Below are positions 12,325 through 23,034 of a stretch of 64,000 bases of DNA, one piece after another. Origin of the DNA: Platycnemis pennipes (lineage: Eukaryota > Arthropoda > Insecta > Odonata > Platycnemididae); the NCBI GenBank assembly GCA_933228895.1, contig OW121848.1, positions 93,701,470 through 93,765,469 on the forward strand, given 5' to 3'. Made by a program: the position numbers and the translations under genes. Position 1 is the first letter of the stretch, and the number at the start of each line of letters is the position of its first letter. The notes below the pieces were generated by a model. That model saw nothing but the letters and a program-made list of their open reading frames with translations, did no database searches and was not told the origin of the DNA.

Positions 12325-12885
12325 GTGCTCAAATACTCTGCTGACTCCGCCAATACAGATGTGTCCATGTGTGCTCGTACTGATCCCGAGGATACAGAAA
12401 ATTTCCAATTAGTGATGCAGAAACGTGAACAAGCAATGCTTGGATCAAGTCCTACGACTAATGATAAATGCTCATTTTCCGGGATTCCACGACGTTCTGT
12501 ATTCTACGTTGGCTGTGTTAAGTTTGGTACGTCACCCAATGAAATAGTTGAATATCTGACCAAGAAATTTCCTTCCAATGACATCTTTTGTGAAAGTTTA
12601 ACTTCTGATGACCGTTATTGTTCATTTAAAGTGATTGATCGCCTAAACTTACTGGATGATTTGTACAGAAGTGATTCGTGGCCTGAAGGTGTTTATGTAG
12701 GGAAATTTTTTCCATCTAAGAAACAGCCTGACGTGAAGCCTGATATTCCTATCGAAACTATTTCGGACTCCAGTTCCGGTCAGGTCACAAATAGACCCAA
12801 TGTTCCTTGTATTTCTACAGCAAATGAGGCATCAAGACCCATCACCCATAAGCTAACGGAAGTGCAGAAGCACAAAAAGCTATGA
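12325..12885 (+). pseudogene. LINE ORF1 C-terminal fragment
   Basis: 186 codons are open from 12325. The middle part (SVFYVGCVKFGTSPNEIVEY, then YCSFKV and SWPEGVYVGKFF) resembles the RRM-like/C-terminal domain of ORF1 proteins in CR1/jockey LINEs, where a F-V-x-R-x-x-x-x-T-x-x-x-I block and a W-P-x-G-V-x-V-x-x-F ending are typical. The usual N-terminal region is missing because the element is truncated at the junction near 12316. The Ser/Thr-rich end has no further motif. Confidence 0.6.
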
Positions 12886-12930
12886 CTAGCACCCCCTGAC
12901 CCTTACACAGCTCAGCATGACCAAGGAAAT

Positions 12931-13721
12931 ATGTTGAATAATGTGCACGATTTTCCAATTATTCCTGTGTCTGAAAAATCAAATACTGGTACCATAGGTA
13001 TTATATCTGTTCTTATCTTAAATGTGCAGTGTTTACGCAAGAAGACTTCGCTTTTAGAAGCCATTTGTGAATATGCTGGTCATAATATTTTATGCTTGAA
13101 TGAGCACTGGTTAACCAGTAATGAAATCGATCTTTATGATTGTGTTAATTTCAATTTATCTTCATCAAACTGTAGATCATCTGTTAAAAAGAGGAATGTG
13201 TATATTTATAACCAAAGGTTTAGCTTTAAAAAAAATGGAAACGGATACATTTAGCAGAGAATTGAACGTTGAAATATCTGCAACTATGATGAAAGAATAT
13301 GATGTAATTATTGCCTTAGTCTGTCATTCACCTAATGGTTCTCTGGAACTTTTTTTTGATCAGTTGGAACGGGTGTTATCATTTTTTGTGTCTTTGAAGG
13401 GAAAAAATTATCTTATGTCGTGATTTTAATATTGATATGATGGTGAAATCGTAAGATTCTATGACACTGGAAAATCTTCTGATATCATTTAATCCTTACT
13501 GTGCTAATTCTCAACCTACCAGATTAACTTCCTGTTTAGATATTGTAATAACTAACTATGAAGAACCACATTGTGTTATTAAAACAACAGACTGTATGTT
13601 ATCTGATCATTTGGCTTTAGAATTTACAGTCAGGACAACATCTGAACCCAAAAGTAATTCTTACAGGACAATCTCGTCCATTGTGAGACCTATAACACTC
13701 AGTGGTATTGAGAACTTTTAG
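12931..13721 (+). pseudogene. LINE endonuclease remnant (frameshifted)
   Basis: The first part (to 13254) has SVLILNVQCLRKKTSLLEAI and ILCLNEHWLT, matching motifs around the catalytic Asn and Glu of apurinic-like endonucleases. After a frameshift near 13230 the domain continues (ALVCHSPNGS), and after another break it ends with NSQPTRLTSCLDIVITN and LSDHLALEF, the S-D-H motif. Three separate frames carry what should be one domain. Confidence 0.72.
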
Positions 13722-14245
13722 GTGCTCCTGTCAGGTATTGATTGGAATTATGTTCCCGAGGGCCCAGAGGTCAACAATCACTTTGTGCCATTCTTATCAA
13801 ATTTTTTAAATATTTTTGAACACTGTTTTTCAAAAATGTTAATACATGTGCAACCAACTAAAAAAAACTAAAAATCATTGGTTTAATGATGAAATACTAG
13901 AGCTCAAGAAAGAATTATTGGCCTCCTACCATACAGTGATTGTGTAGCCGATAAAGAAATTTATTTAAGGCAAAGGAGGAATTATTATAAGGCAATTAGG
14001 CATGCTAAAAGTAAGAGTTATAATGATTTCATATGTAGTTCAGCCAACAAAAATAAGGCTGCTTGGAAGGTAATTAATCATAAAGTTAATCATGATTCAT
14101 GCTCATAATAATTTTACTTTTCCCTTTATGTCAGATGAAGTAAATGATTATTTTGTGGTAGGTATCTGTAGAAAGCATTCTGTCTACAGTAGCTATTAAT
14201 CTGGAAAGGAACGAGACGTTACTTAACAACCTTCCCCCTCATAAT

Positions 14246-14660
14246 TTGAGTTTGAAATGGAAATTGATTACTCAATCTGACATTATTAAAGTTGCTAAGA
14301 ATATGAAAAAATCCAATTGTAGTGATATCTATGACCTCTCGAATTCCCTAATAAAGGAGGTTATTGAATTTATTGCAGAGCCTTTGACGGCAATATTTAA
14401 CTCTTGTCTATTAATGGGCGAGTTCCCACAGGCTTTAAAATACGCCAGGACTGTCCCAATATACAAAAAAGGAGACAAAAATAACCTCATCAATTACCGA
14501 CCAATTTTAGTTGTATGTACCAATATCTGGGAAGATACTTGAAACTGTAATTAAGAACCATATTTGTGAGTTCTTTGAATCTAATATCCTTTTTGTCAAG
14601 GACCCAATTTGGTTTTTGTCCAGGAAAACCCGTGATAATGGCTGTAGAATGTGTTGTTAA
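14246..14660 (+). pseudogene. LINE reverse transcriptase, N-terminal fragment
   Basis: Contains MKKSNCSDIYDLSNSLIKEV, PLTAIFNSCLLMGEFPQALK, then VPIYKKGDKNNLINYRPI, the first conserved RT blocks of CR1/jockey LINEs (P-x-x-K-K-G-x-x-x-x-x-x-N-Y-R-P). A frameshift lies near 14510. The palm with the catalytic F-A-D-D is absent because the element ends at about 14665. Confidence 0.78.
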
Positions 14661-14674
14661 CTATATTACTATTA

Positions 14675-15830
14675 TATGGATAATTTTTTGGGAGTTTAAG
14701 TCCGTTTTTTTGAAAATGAAAAAATTTTAACTTTTGGCCGATATTTTGGAAAATATATTTTTTCCTTCTTCAGGGCTAAAAATGGGATGACCCACCAATG
14801 AATATAGGTAGCATGATTTACAGGATGTTTGCAGTGCCAAATGCTTTACAGTTTAATTTTTTTTACTAATTTTAACGCAAAAATTACACAATAAATTTTA
14901 CATACCTGAAGTTCTATGAGGTGAATTGGTTTACAAATTGGTTGCTGAGGTCTATGTATTATAATTTTTTTAATTTTGATGCATTAAATTGTTATATATT
15001 TTACTTAAATTAGAAATGTCAGTTCTTTTATTAAGTACATGAATTTTGATCTTTACTAATATGATACATTTTTTAAAATAACATTTTCTTGTGTCTAAAA
15101 TTCTTGTTTGGTCGAAATTAAGAGTATGGTTGTTTACGATTGCCATTTGTCAATGCACAGAATTGTATTTTATTTTTTATGGATGTTCTGTGTTGTGAAA
15201 GTCTGTTTTTTAAATATTGTGATGTTTGGCTTATATAGTTATTATTACAATTGTTACATAGTACATATTGAATAAACAACATTACTTTTTTACTGATCAG
15301 GGGTTTCAGATTTTAGTTTTGAATATATAATTAATGCTGAGTTTGTGATTTTTATGTGATATTTTGTAATCTATTTTTTTAAAGACTACTTATTTGTTCC
15401 GATAATCCAGTTATATAAATAATTCCCCTGTATTGGTTTTTTGTGGTGTTTGACGAGTTACTTGAATTTGTGGAATATTCTGTGGGTGGAAATGAGTCTC
15501 TTTTCGAGTGTATTATTGAATGGATTAGTTTTTTTTGGAAATTGTTTTTCTCTAAAATTCCTTCAACAATTTTAAAATTTTTTTCATGACAAAAGCTATC
15601 ACATTAAGTGCTCTGAATTTTTGCGAGTGAGCTGTATTTAATTTTTGTTTCAGAGGGTGGTGGGAATGGAAATTTAGGTATCTATCGGTTTTGTGTGATT
15701 TTTTCCACCAATCTATTGTGAATGAACCGTCAAAATTTCTTTTGAATCATGTCCAGGAAAGGGAGTTTGTTATTCTTTTCACATTATATGGTAAATTTTA
15801 ATTTATGATGGAAATGCCCCAATTTTTTTC
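14675..15830 (-). mobile_element. second Penelope-like fragment, reversed and heavily decayed
   Basis: The minus strand, read across several frames, gives NKLPFLDMIQKKF, KSHKTDRYLNFHSHHP and AFVMKK (RT thumb region of Penelope-like elements). It then gives a GIY-YIG relic (CNNCNNNYISQTSQYLKNRL) and a T-L-N-F-D-Q-T-R-I-L-D segment. Its 3' tail near 14730-14780 has CCTGAAGAAGGAAAAAATAT and CCAAAATATCGGCC, a Penelope-type ending. No frame exceeds a few dozen codons. Confidence 0.7.
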
Positions 15831-15835
15831 CAGAT

Positions 15836-16213
15836 ATGATAATAAAATATATGACCCTTTGTATCACAATGAAAGGGATATCTGACCATAATGACTATGG
15901 AAAGGGTATTCATGAGAACGCATATAAGGTTCCTGTTGAAAATGTAAAGAGTATGTCAAATGTACCTAATGTTCCTGTTCGTAATTCTCCTGAAAGAGCA
16001 ATAGATGCCACTGAAACTAGGTAGTACTAAAGAGTCTGAATCAGGATATTTTGTGGGAGCCTCTAATATCTGTAAACAGTTATGGTGCTACCTGATACTA
16101 ATGTCACTCCTTTACCCAAGAGGACTAGAAAACCTTCTCTATTGTTTCAAGACTATTTGATATCTTGAAAGTATAGATAGATAAGATCTTATTGGGCCGA
16201 GATTGAAGAGAGA
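15836..16213 (+). pseudogene. gypsy pol 3' end and purine tract
   Basis: After the nested insertions the gypsy resumes. A YDPLYHNERDI-like piece near 15850, and a RTRKPSLLFQDYLIS ending near 16120-16165, resemble the C-terminus of Ty3/gypsy integrases (R-x-x-R-x-x-K-P-x-x-F-x-D-Y). A purine-rich tract at 16203-16213 sits directly before the 3' LTR. Confidence 0.6.
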
Positions 16214-16381
16214 TGTTATGCAATAAAGTGTATCGAGGTTATCGATACCCTCGATAGAGGTACTGAGTGTCTGGTTGGAGGAGTGCCTCTTGGGCACTCT
16301 CTCTCGATCACTTGATGTTAGTGGTTATGTGCATATGTTTCTGAGTGTCTTTCAATAAAAGTTTTGCAGAACAATGAAACA
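16214..16381 (+). repeat. 3' LTR of the Ty3/gypsy element
   Basis: Starts TGTTATGCAATAAAGTG and ends ATGAAACA. It matches the two outer parts of the 5' LTR but lacks the SINE, which dates that SINE after the gypsy insertion. Confidence 0.87.
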
Positions 16382-16667
16382 TTCCTAAATGCTAAACATT
16401 GATTAAGCCAGTTATTTCTTATAGATTTCAGAAGGTACACTGTTTTGAAAACAAATACTGCCATATGAAAAAAACGGTTGAAAATTTCAACAGTAAATTG
16501 GGCCAACTGTTGAAATTCTACAGTACCTACTGACTTAACTGTTGAAATATATTGAAAGGGTGAACTGATCATAAGGACTCCTGAAGGATGTTCTCAAATT
16601 ACCATTAAAATGTTTACTTTGTTATTATCAGAGACTAAACAAAGTATTTTGTAGCCAATTTTAGTTT
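16382..16667 (-). pseudogene. P-element-like transposase, central exon remnant
   Basis: The minus strand has an acceptor-like TTTTTTTTCACAG at 16668-16680, then KIGYKILCLVSDNNKVN, the family's S-D-N-N-x-x-N block. It ends with VYLLKSIRNNWLNQCLAF (16390-16445), which matches the H-L-L-K-x-x-R-N-N motif of P-element/THAP9 transposases. A frameshift lies near 16595. The reading is cut by the gypsy 3' LTR at 16381 and resumes at 8461. Confidence 0.68.
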
Positions 16668-16872
16668 CTGTGAAAAAAAACACCCATTACCAGGTTTTGA
16701 AGGTGAGCAGTAGTCAGTTATTCACAGAATAAAGAGCTATAACATCTTTATTTTTTGAAAACACAGACAATAACAAATAAAGCACTGAAGAGTGGTTGCT
16801 TCCATTGGAGCGTCATGATATTTTCCCACAACTTTACCCCCAACATATTTAAATCACAGCTTTACATATATT

Positions 16873-17916
16873 TCACTCAACATGCTCATTTTCCTCAAGA
16901 ATTTTAAATTTTTCTATAAAATATGGCACATGAACATTCATTTTTCCTGTTTTTCCTACAACCAAGTTAGAGACCAACTGCCTTAAATAGGATTCTGATG
17001 GCATAAATATCACTTTGGTATCTCTTATCATGGAATACGCTGTATGGTTAGAAAAATACAACGAGCAACACCAGTGGAGAAAGTCTGAGGAGTATTTAGG
17101 TTTCTTAGCAGTTAGAAGACCCAGCTGTTCAATTATGAAGTTTAAATGTTTGTTATCATCAGGGCAATTTTCTAAACAAGACATCAGTAACTCTCTGGCC
17201 ATATCAAATTTTGTTGTAGATTCTTGTGATTCAAATGAAAATGAGTGACTGAGCACTGCATCAAACTTGGTCCAGTTGTCACACAATACAGCTGGACCTA
17301 AGACCCAGCTTAATTTTGATTTGTGCACAGGCACACTACCATGCCATACGCTCACACTGAGATCAGAGGAAAATTTAACGCTCACAGTTATTTTAGGAGC
17401 ATCAGCAAAACACATTTTCCCCAAAACCAAACAGTCATCCTCACTAAGAACTAACCAACCTGAGATCAAGTACTTTTTATATCCAGCCTTCAACTCTTCA
17501 AACGATCCTATAGCATTTTTCTTGCACCACTCATTAAACGTCCTCTCGTTCTCTAGTATTGCTTCCTTCCGTCTTTCTTCAGGATCTCGCCGAGGTTTTG
17601 CCGGTAAGTATGAGTAACATGAAAGCCGTCCCTCAAACACTGTAGGATAAGCATCCTCCTTCAATGCCAAGTGCTTCCGCGGCACAACGAGCTCACTGCC
17701 GTCATCCCTTTTCATTCTATCTTCACGAATGACAAAGTGATTGGCAAAATGATTAACACAAACCACAGCCGTGTTGCTTGGGGTAAAATCCTTTCTGTGT
17801 ATTTTGCGCAACCACTTGGCTCGACGAACTGAATCTTTTGGGAATTTGAAACAAGGTGTATATGGTTGGCCCTCATAGTTTGACTTACAGCCCGGAACAC
17901 AGCATTTCCTCCCCAT
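16873..17916 (-). CDS. THAP-domain P-element-like protein, intact 347-codon ORF
   Basis: From Met at 17916 the product has a THAP (C2CH zinc finger) DNA-binding domain at residues 1-94: CCVPGC at 5-10, W35, CVNH at 53-56, and AYPTVF (89-94) in place of the usual A-V-P-T-I-F. After a charged linker, residues about 110-330 hold P-element sequence, ending KYSSDFLHWCCSLYFSNHTA and MPSESYLRQL (family L-P-x-x-x-x-L-R). The frame has no internal stop, unlike the rest of the element. It ends in what should be an intron, since the next block starts after an acceptor at 16668. That would give a truncated, repressor-like protein or the first exon of a transposase. An in-frame Met lies 25 codons upstream (17991), but MGRKCC is the normal THAP start. 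Domestication is possible but unproven. Confidence 0.75.
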   Translation of the reverse strand: MGRKCCVPGCKSNYEGQPYTPCFKFPKDSVRRAKWLRKIHRKDFTPSNTAVVCVNHFANHFVIREDRMKRDDGSELVVPRKHLALKEDAYPTVFEGRLSCYSYLPAKPRRDPEERRKEAILENERTFNEWCKKNAIGSFEELKAGYKKYLISGWLVLSEDDCLVLGKMCFADAPKITVSVKFSSDLSVSVWHGSVPVHKSKLSWVLGPAVLCDNWTKFDAVLSHSFSFESQESTTKFDMARELLMSCLENCPDDNKHLNFIIEQLGLLTAKKPKYSSDFLHWCCSLYFSNHTAYSMIRDTKVIFMPSESYLRQLVSNLVVGKTGKMNVHVPYFIEKFKILEENEHVE

Positions 17917-18044
17917 TTCTAATACGCAAGTATTATTTAAAAAAAGTAAAGAAATCAACACTCCTGCACTTCCGTAACAACTGGTCACCACAGTATCTAA
18001 CGCGATACTTCAAAGCAGTGGGTACCTATACTTTGTTTAGTTGG

Positions 18045-18420
18045 TTACGTATGACCACGGGGACCACGCGTATGACAGTAAGGACGATATACTCCAGCAG
18101 TAAGAGTGGTAAGAGTAGTCCTTCAACCAAAGCCGTCTCGATATGCAGGCCTGCTACATGGAACAAAATTTCTCAGTGACGACACGAAAGAAATCTGATC
18201 GAAAGGTGTTGCTCAATTGTTTCCCGGGTTGTTTGAAGGACTTGTATTGTTGATATTTTGTATGTTCATGGTTGGGAGAACGAACATACTGTTTTTATCG
18301 TATTTAGTAGCGTTTATTTGCATTTTTTGAGTCCAATATTAATATTTTATATGTTTCTTTTTGGTTTTGGAATCCCAACGTAAACGGTGGACGGCGGTAA
18401 AACAAAATTAGACAAGTAAG
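18045..18420 (+). repeat. dispersed repeat, plus copy
   Basis: This segment aligns with the reverse complement of 23035-23370. Shared strings include GCTACATGGA, CTCAATTGTTTCC, AAGGACTTGT and GGTTTTGGAAT, with many substitutions. It lies just 5' of the THAP ORF. No coding potential or termini were recognised. Confidence 0.5.
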
Positions 18421-19048
18421 TAACATATGCCTATTTCATTCTTCACCTTGACGTACTATAGGTTGAAAGTTGAATTCCTTTCAGTTTCCTCAAAGTCGAT
18501 GTGATTTAGTATACCTTTATTTATTTTCTTAATGTTCGAATTAGTATTTTCTCAATACTTTTCTCCTTGGGGTACCCCAAGCTTACGTAAGCTAAATTTA
18601 TTTTAGTTTCTTGTCACCATGGCAATTCACTCTGTTTTCGTGGTTTAAGGGCTGCGAGAATATTTTTAATTGAACCTTATCAGAGTTATTTATTATAAGT
18701 GTTACTCACTTAGAACTAAATGAATCCCGAATTCATTGAACATGTTAATATAACTTTATGTATATAACTTTTACTGTTTGTGAGACAATTTTCATGTTTC
18801 ACGCTTGTTCTGCTTTTCGGTAACACTTATAAAAATGTAATAAAACGCTAGATTTTTATATGGCGAAGCCGGCAAAAGGGTCGGCGAAAGCCATGCGGAA
18901 GCTAACCTAGTGAAAAAGTTGTGCATCCAAGCGCATATATGAATACGGTATAATATTGTGTTACATTACGCATTTTAACAGAACAAGCTTTAAATTGAAA
19001 AAAAGACTACAAAACGTAGGTAAATCAAAAACAATTTTTATGGTCTAC
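18421..19048. other. no gene recognised
   Basis: AT-rich spacer between the dispersed repeat and the piggyBac element. A GC-richer patch at about 18860-18912 does not match anything I recognise. Confidence 0.5.
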
Positions 19049-19052
19049 TTAA

Positions 19053-21999
19053 CCCTCTCCCTCCTAACTCGGCCGAAACCGGCCGTATGGCGTTCTATGC
19101 CTTCTCGCCGAATTTAAATGCCCAGTATCCCCAGAATTCGGCCTATTAATTTCCAAGTGGCACCAGCAGTGCTCCTAAGTTCACATCTAAAAATATAATC
19201 TATAAATTCTGAAACCCTTTCGTCATATTTATAACAGATTTTTATTAAAAATAGATAATTAATCTAATAGACATACCTCCAGGTTCATAGCTTATGATGT
19301 ATGGCTGGCCTCCATTTCTTCAACAACTTATTTGTGGTACTCGAAGTAACTTTACCTACTTTACACAATGGTAAATCACATTGAAGACATTTCCAGGAGG
19401 TCTCTACACTCCTTCCAGCTCTTGTCTTCCTTTTTTGGGACTACAGCAAGCATGCACTCTTTTTCTTCCGTCAATTTTCACAAGTTGGTGGAGAGTCACC
19501 GGAAAACTAGCGGCTCGAGCGTAGGTTCTTTTGCGCCTTTTATCTTGCGAGAGGAGTAGTTCCCTATCATCTGTCTGTAAAGAGCTAACCAAAAATCTTT
19601 TTGTTCTGCTCCATGCCTTGAGGTTGAGGGAGCATTTGTTTCTTTATAAAGTATGTATCTATTTACAATGGCTGTGTTTACTACAAATGCGAAAATATAT
19701 TTCCACCACTTTTTCGCTTTCCTTCCAAAATCATAGTAAGACCTATTTTGATCGGCTCTATCAACTTCACCCATAAATTTGTTATTATACCTTACTATGG
19801 GTTCTGGGCACGGAATAAGAATCAGTTTATTGCCCAGCCCAGTTTTCCTGGAAACCATCACACTCACGTTTGGATCGCAGTTTGTTGACAGAACACAAAT
19901 GTCTCGTCTGTCATGCCAGACAGTGGCCGTCACTTCTTTACTTTGTAAAATTTTACTTTCTCCTCATTTAAGTTTTAGGCTTTTGGGATTTTTCAATTCA
20001 ACTGGCCATTCTTTATATGATGGTCGAGTGGTAGCACAAGAATAAGTTTTATTTTTATGCAATTCTTTCATTAAAGAAACACTAAAAAAAAACTGTCAAA
20101 ATATACATGGTGGTATTTACCAAGGTGCTTTTCAAGTAAATTCACCACAACATGGCTTCCGAACAGCATTTTGTTATTTCTAGTCTCTTTTTTGCCCAAA
20201 TATACATTTCCTTCTAAAACATAACTGCTCAGACTCGCCAATACCCAAATTTTAAAACCCCATTTTGTTGGCTTTGATTTGACGCACTGTTTTATGTAGT
20301 GGCATCCTTTAAATGCCACCATCGCTTTATCTACAGCTAACTGACGACCTAGCTGGTATTTTGTATTGAACGTATCCAAAACGTCTAGTATTGGTCTCAC
20401 CTTTTAAAGGATATCAAAACCAGCATCACTTTCCTTCTTCTCTTTTGTGATATCACTGACATGAAAATACTTTGTTATGGCTGTAAACCTATTGTAAGTC
20501 ATGGATTGTCGAATCAGGGGACAGTCTATTTCCTTACTTCTCCAGTAATCTTCACTTTCTGGCATATCAAAAACCCCCATATATACTATGACACCCAAAT
20601 ACGCCCTAATTTCCTCGTCAGTAATGTCAACCCAATGCCTATCTATTTTTTCTGCCCGTTGTTGGCGATATTCTGCGTATTTATTAACATTTTCTACTAT
20701 TCTGCGAAAGAAATCTTCACCTCCTAACATACATTTAAAATAATTTAATTCATTCAATCCTACAGGTAAGTCGTGCCTTGGCCCCCTTCCTCCAACAAAA
20801 GCACGTGGAACTTCGAAATGTGATGAATATTCCCATTTAGGGTGGAGTGCATTATCGCCTGTCGCATCACTGACACTGGGAGTATCATCCTCTTCTATAT
20901 CACTATCACCAGAACTGGCACGTTCAAGCAATTCCTCCGCTTCGTCTGAAGAGTTTGGACACTCAGTATGACTTAGAGAATCATCTCTGTCCACTTCTCT
21001 CGCTATATCAACTGCACTCAAAGAAGCCATGGTCAGAACTGAGGGGCATTTGGAAGGAGTTCCTTCCTCTGAAACTATTCTGCATTTTCCACGAACACCA
21101 GATAAGGAAAACGCATGCTTAGCGATGACAAATCCTCGGGGCCACACAGCTTTAAGAGATTAAAACATCACGCATTTCTAGAGTCAACTTGGGTCTGTTT
21201 CTTTTCAGTTTATCATTTGAGCCTCTCTATTTCCCCTAGACACTTCTCGCACAGACCTCACATGTCAAGGGAACTGGAGGTCTTATGACCTAAGGAGCAG
21301 TCACTCAGCACCTCACTCCAAATGAGAAAGGGTCCGGCGGGGTAAAAGATTTTTTTCTTTTGTGCCTCATGTCTCTTTGAGCGTGATGTAGGAATGGGCG
21401 TTTTCTTAGAAAAACAAATGCTCCCTAGAGGAGGCGGAAGAATGGAAGGACCGAAAGAAGGCTCTTCGCAAGTGAATGCTGGTCACCCATTTTCTGCTAT
21501 CTTACAGGAGAGAGAGAGAGAGAGAGGATGCCTGGGCCGCCTAAACAAGCCATAGTAGCGTGGTGTTTTCATCTTCTATTCTCACATCACAAAGTGTCCC
21601 ATTCATTCATTCAAGAAACCATGGCTCATCACCTCTCAGTGAACAATCCCTCCTCTGAAATGGCTCCAGAATATTTTTTTCATTACTTCGCTGGTGATAA
21701 TATGCTATCCCAAAGACTCATTAGGTCTTCGGGTCTTGTGGGTGTTGTGACAGATATTATGAGGTTCTGTTTCATCTCAGAGGAACTAAGGATAAGAGAG
21801 TTGCGTGTATTAGTGACGATAATCACTTTCAAGCAGAAACAGAATCATATGAGGCTCAAAAGTTGGTCCTTGGTATAGCAGAGCAAGACGGCCGGTTTTG
21901 GCCGACTTAGAAGGGAGAGGTTTAAAAACCACTGGCCGGTTTCGGTCGAGTTAGAAGGGAGAGCGAATGGAGGCATTTAAAACTTCGATAGGGACAGGG
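19053..21999 (-). mobile_element. piggyBac element, near full length, inactive
   Basis: TTAA flanks both ends (19049-19052 and 22000-22003). The outer inverted ends are CCCTCTCCCT at the left, and the reverse complement of AGGGACAGGG at the right. Sub-terminal repeats with GGCCGAAACCGGCC-like and GGCCGGTTT motifs lie inside both ends. The 2947-bp element encodes one transposase on the minus strand, broken by stops and frameshifts. A (AG)n microsatellite is at 21506-21527. Confidence 0.88.
19355..21030 (-). pseudogene. piggyBac transposase pseudogene
   Basis: The start at 21030 (MASLSAVDIA) is preferred over an earlier Met at 21147, because the family begins with such an acidic leader (GDSDIEEDD). 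The first 209 codons are open. A TAA near 20401 interrupts just before KVRPILD. The DDE core shows VDKAMVAFKGC (the first Asp kept, the usual Glu replaced by Lys), VYFDSFF (second Asp) and MGEVDRADQN (last two Asp). A frameshift lies in a T run near 20086, and a TGA near 19970. After about 19500 the C-terminal Cys-rich finger (HQLVKIDGRKRVHACC, then KCLQCDLPLC) lies in other frames. At least two stops and three frameshifts rule out a functional product. Confidence 0.88.
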
Positions 22000-22003
22000 T
22001 TAA

Positions 22004-22769
22004 GTTAACTTTACTTTCGCTTGTCCTTAAATAAAATTTTTCACTGAATTGGGTGCTTTTAAAATAATAAAAGGTGTGTAAATAGTAATTACTACATATA
22101 TTGGATGGGGAGGAAAAGCTGTGTGCCGTTTGTTTTTGTGTTGGAGCAGACGGTATTTGAGTGTCACTTACAATGCTATTAAGAAAAATATTGGAACAAT
22201 GAGCAAAATTCTTTTGAATAATTATTGTAAAAATAAAAGTGATGCAATAATACGGCAAAGGTTACAAAACGTAGCAAAAGTTGTGTTCCTTAAACACCTA
22301 CATTGTATTCATAAATAGGTTGCTTTATTCAAATTAGGATGAGGGTGGTAATAAGTGTTGGAATAATATAAGTGGAATCAAAACCAAATCAAGTTACTAT
22401 TTAAAACAACTCGTATTTCTTCACAGTACAAGTTCTCATAAGATCACTCTCATGATGTCATTGGAATAAGTGTCAGGCCTGCATATCGAGACCTGCTTAT
22501 GCATGTTTTATTGTCTTACAAATACCCAATAGAGAAACTAATTTTATACTTCAAGAAGTGAAAGCAAAATTTGAGTAAGTACCCATAAAAATTGTTGTCA
22601 TGAGAAATGCTGAAATCAGGAACTCAATTTCTTCCTATGTGAATAACGCTGCATATAGTTTTGTAAATGTGTCTCAGCAGAAATAAAACCACAAATACAA
22701 ATAAAACAATGTTACGCTAAATGACAATGGTTATGAGAAACTGAAAGGAATTCAGCTTAAGTATTATAT
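22004..22769. other. no gene recognised
   Basis: AT-rich DNA right of the piggyBac. It includes 22474-22492, a 19-bp perfect inverted match to 18135-18153 (see findings). Confidence 0.5.
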
Positions 22770-22835
22770 CTATATCTACGACACACCCTGCAAGCCACCT
22801 CGAGGGTGTGTGGCAGGGGGTGCATCCACACCAGG
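22770..22835 (-). repeat. CR1-like LINE 3' tail, minus copy
   Basis: On the minus strand, CTGCCACACACCCTCGAGGT followed by GGCTTGCAGGGTGTG, then a degenerate ATGTAG-type microsatellite. The same tail ends the LINE with RT sequence at 46148-47052. Confidence 0.65.
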
Positions 22836-23034
22836 AACAATGACACATCAAACAAAAATGAACACCACAAAGCAAGCACTACACCTTTAAAAGTAATTGG
22901 GGAAAAAAGAAGAAAAACTACCAAATCCCAATCATGTAGGACACACCCATGAATACCATGCATGCCTTGAAACCAGACACCAATTTTTTTATAAGGCAAG
23001 TATATATGTATACATATTAAGGCAAGGTAGAGAA

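Larger units (their letters stand above)
12316..14665 (+). mobile_element. CR1/jockey-type LINE segment inside the gypsy integrase
   Basis: An ORF1 tail, an AP-type endonuclease and the start of RT follow in order. The 5' junction cuts the gypsy integrase after HQGIVRCR. The 3' half of the RT and the 3' UTR are absent: it stops after a FCPGKP...AVECVVNYI-like block, where a reversed Penelope fragment begins. The gypsy pol end reappears at about 15836. Confidence 0.72.
8462..16381 (+). mobile_element. Ty3/gypsy LTR retrotransposon with nested insertions
   Basis: The LTRs match at 8462-8839 and 16214-16381. Both start TGTTATG, share the TGAGTGTCTGGTTGGAGGAG block, contain TTTCAATAAAAGTTTTG and end in CA. 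A purine tract (GAAGAGAGA) precedes the 3' LTR. A TGG-starting primer-binding-site-like sequence (TGGTGAAAGTGGTGG) follows the 5' LTR directly. The order gag, protease, RT, RNase H, integrase can be traced with many stops and frameshifts. It is inserted in a P-like element and carries four further insertions. I found no clean target-site duplication, consistent with age. Confidence 0.85.

Noticed and set aside
8457..16386. Target-site duplication of the gypsy element
   Set aside because: Flanks CTTTC and TTCCT do not match convincingly; age or a boundary error may explain it.
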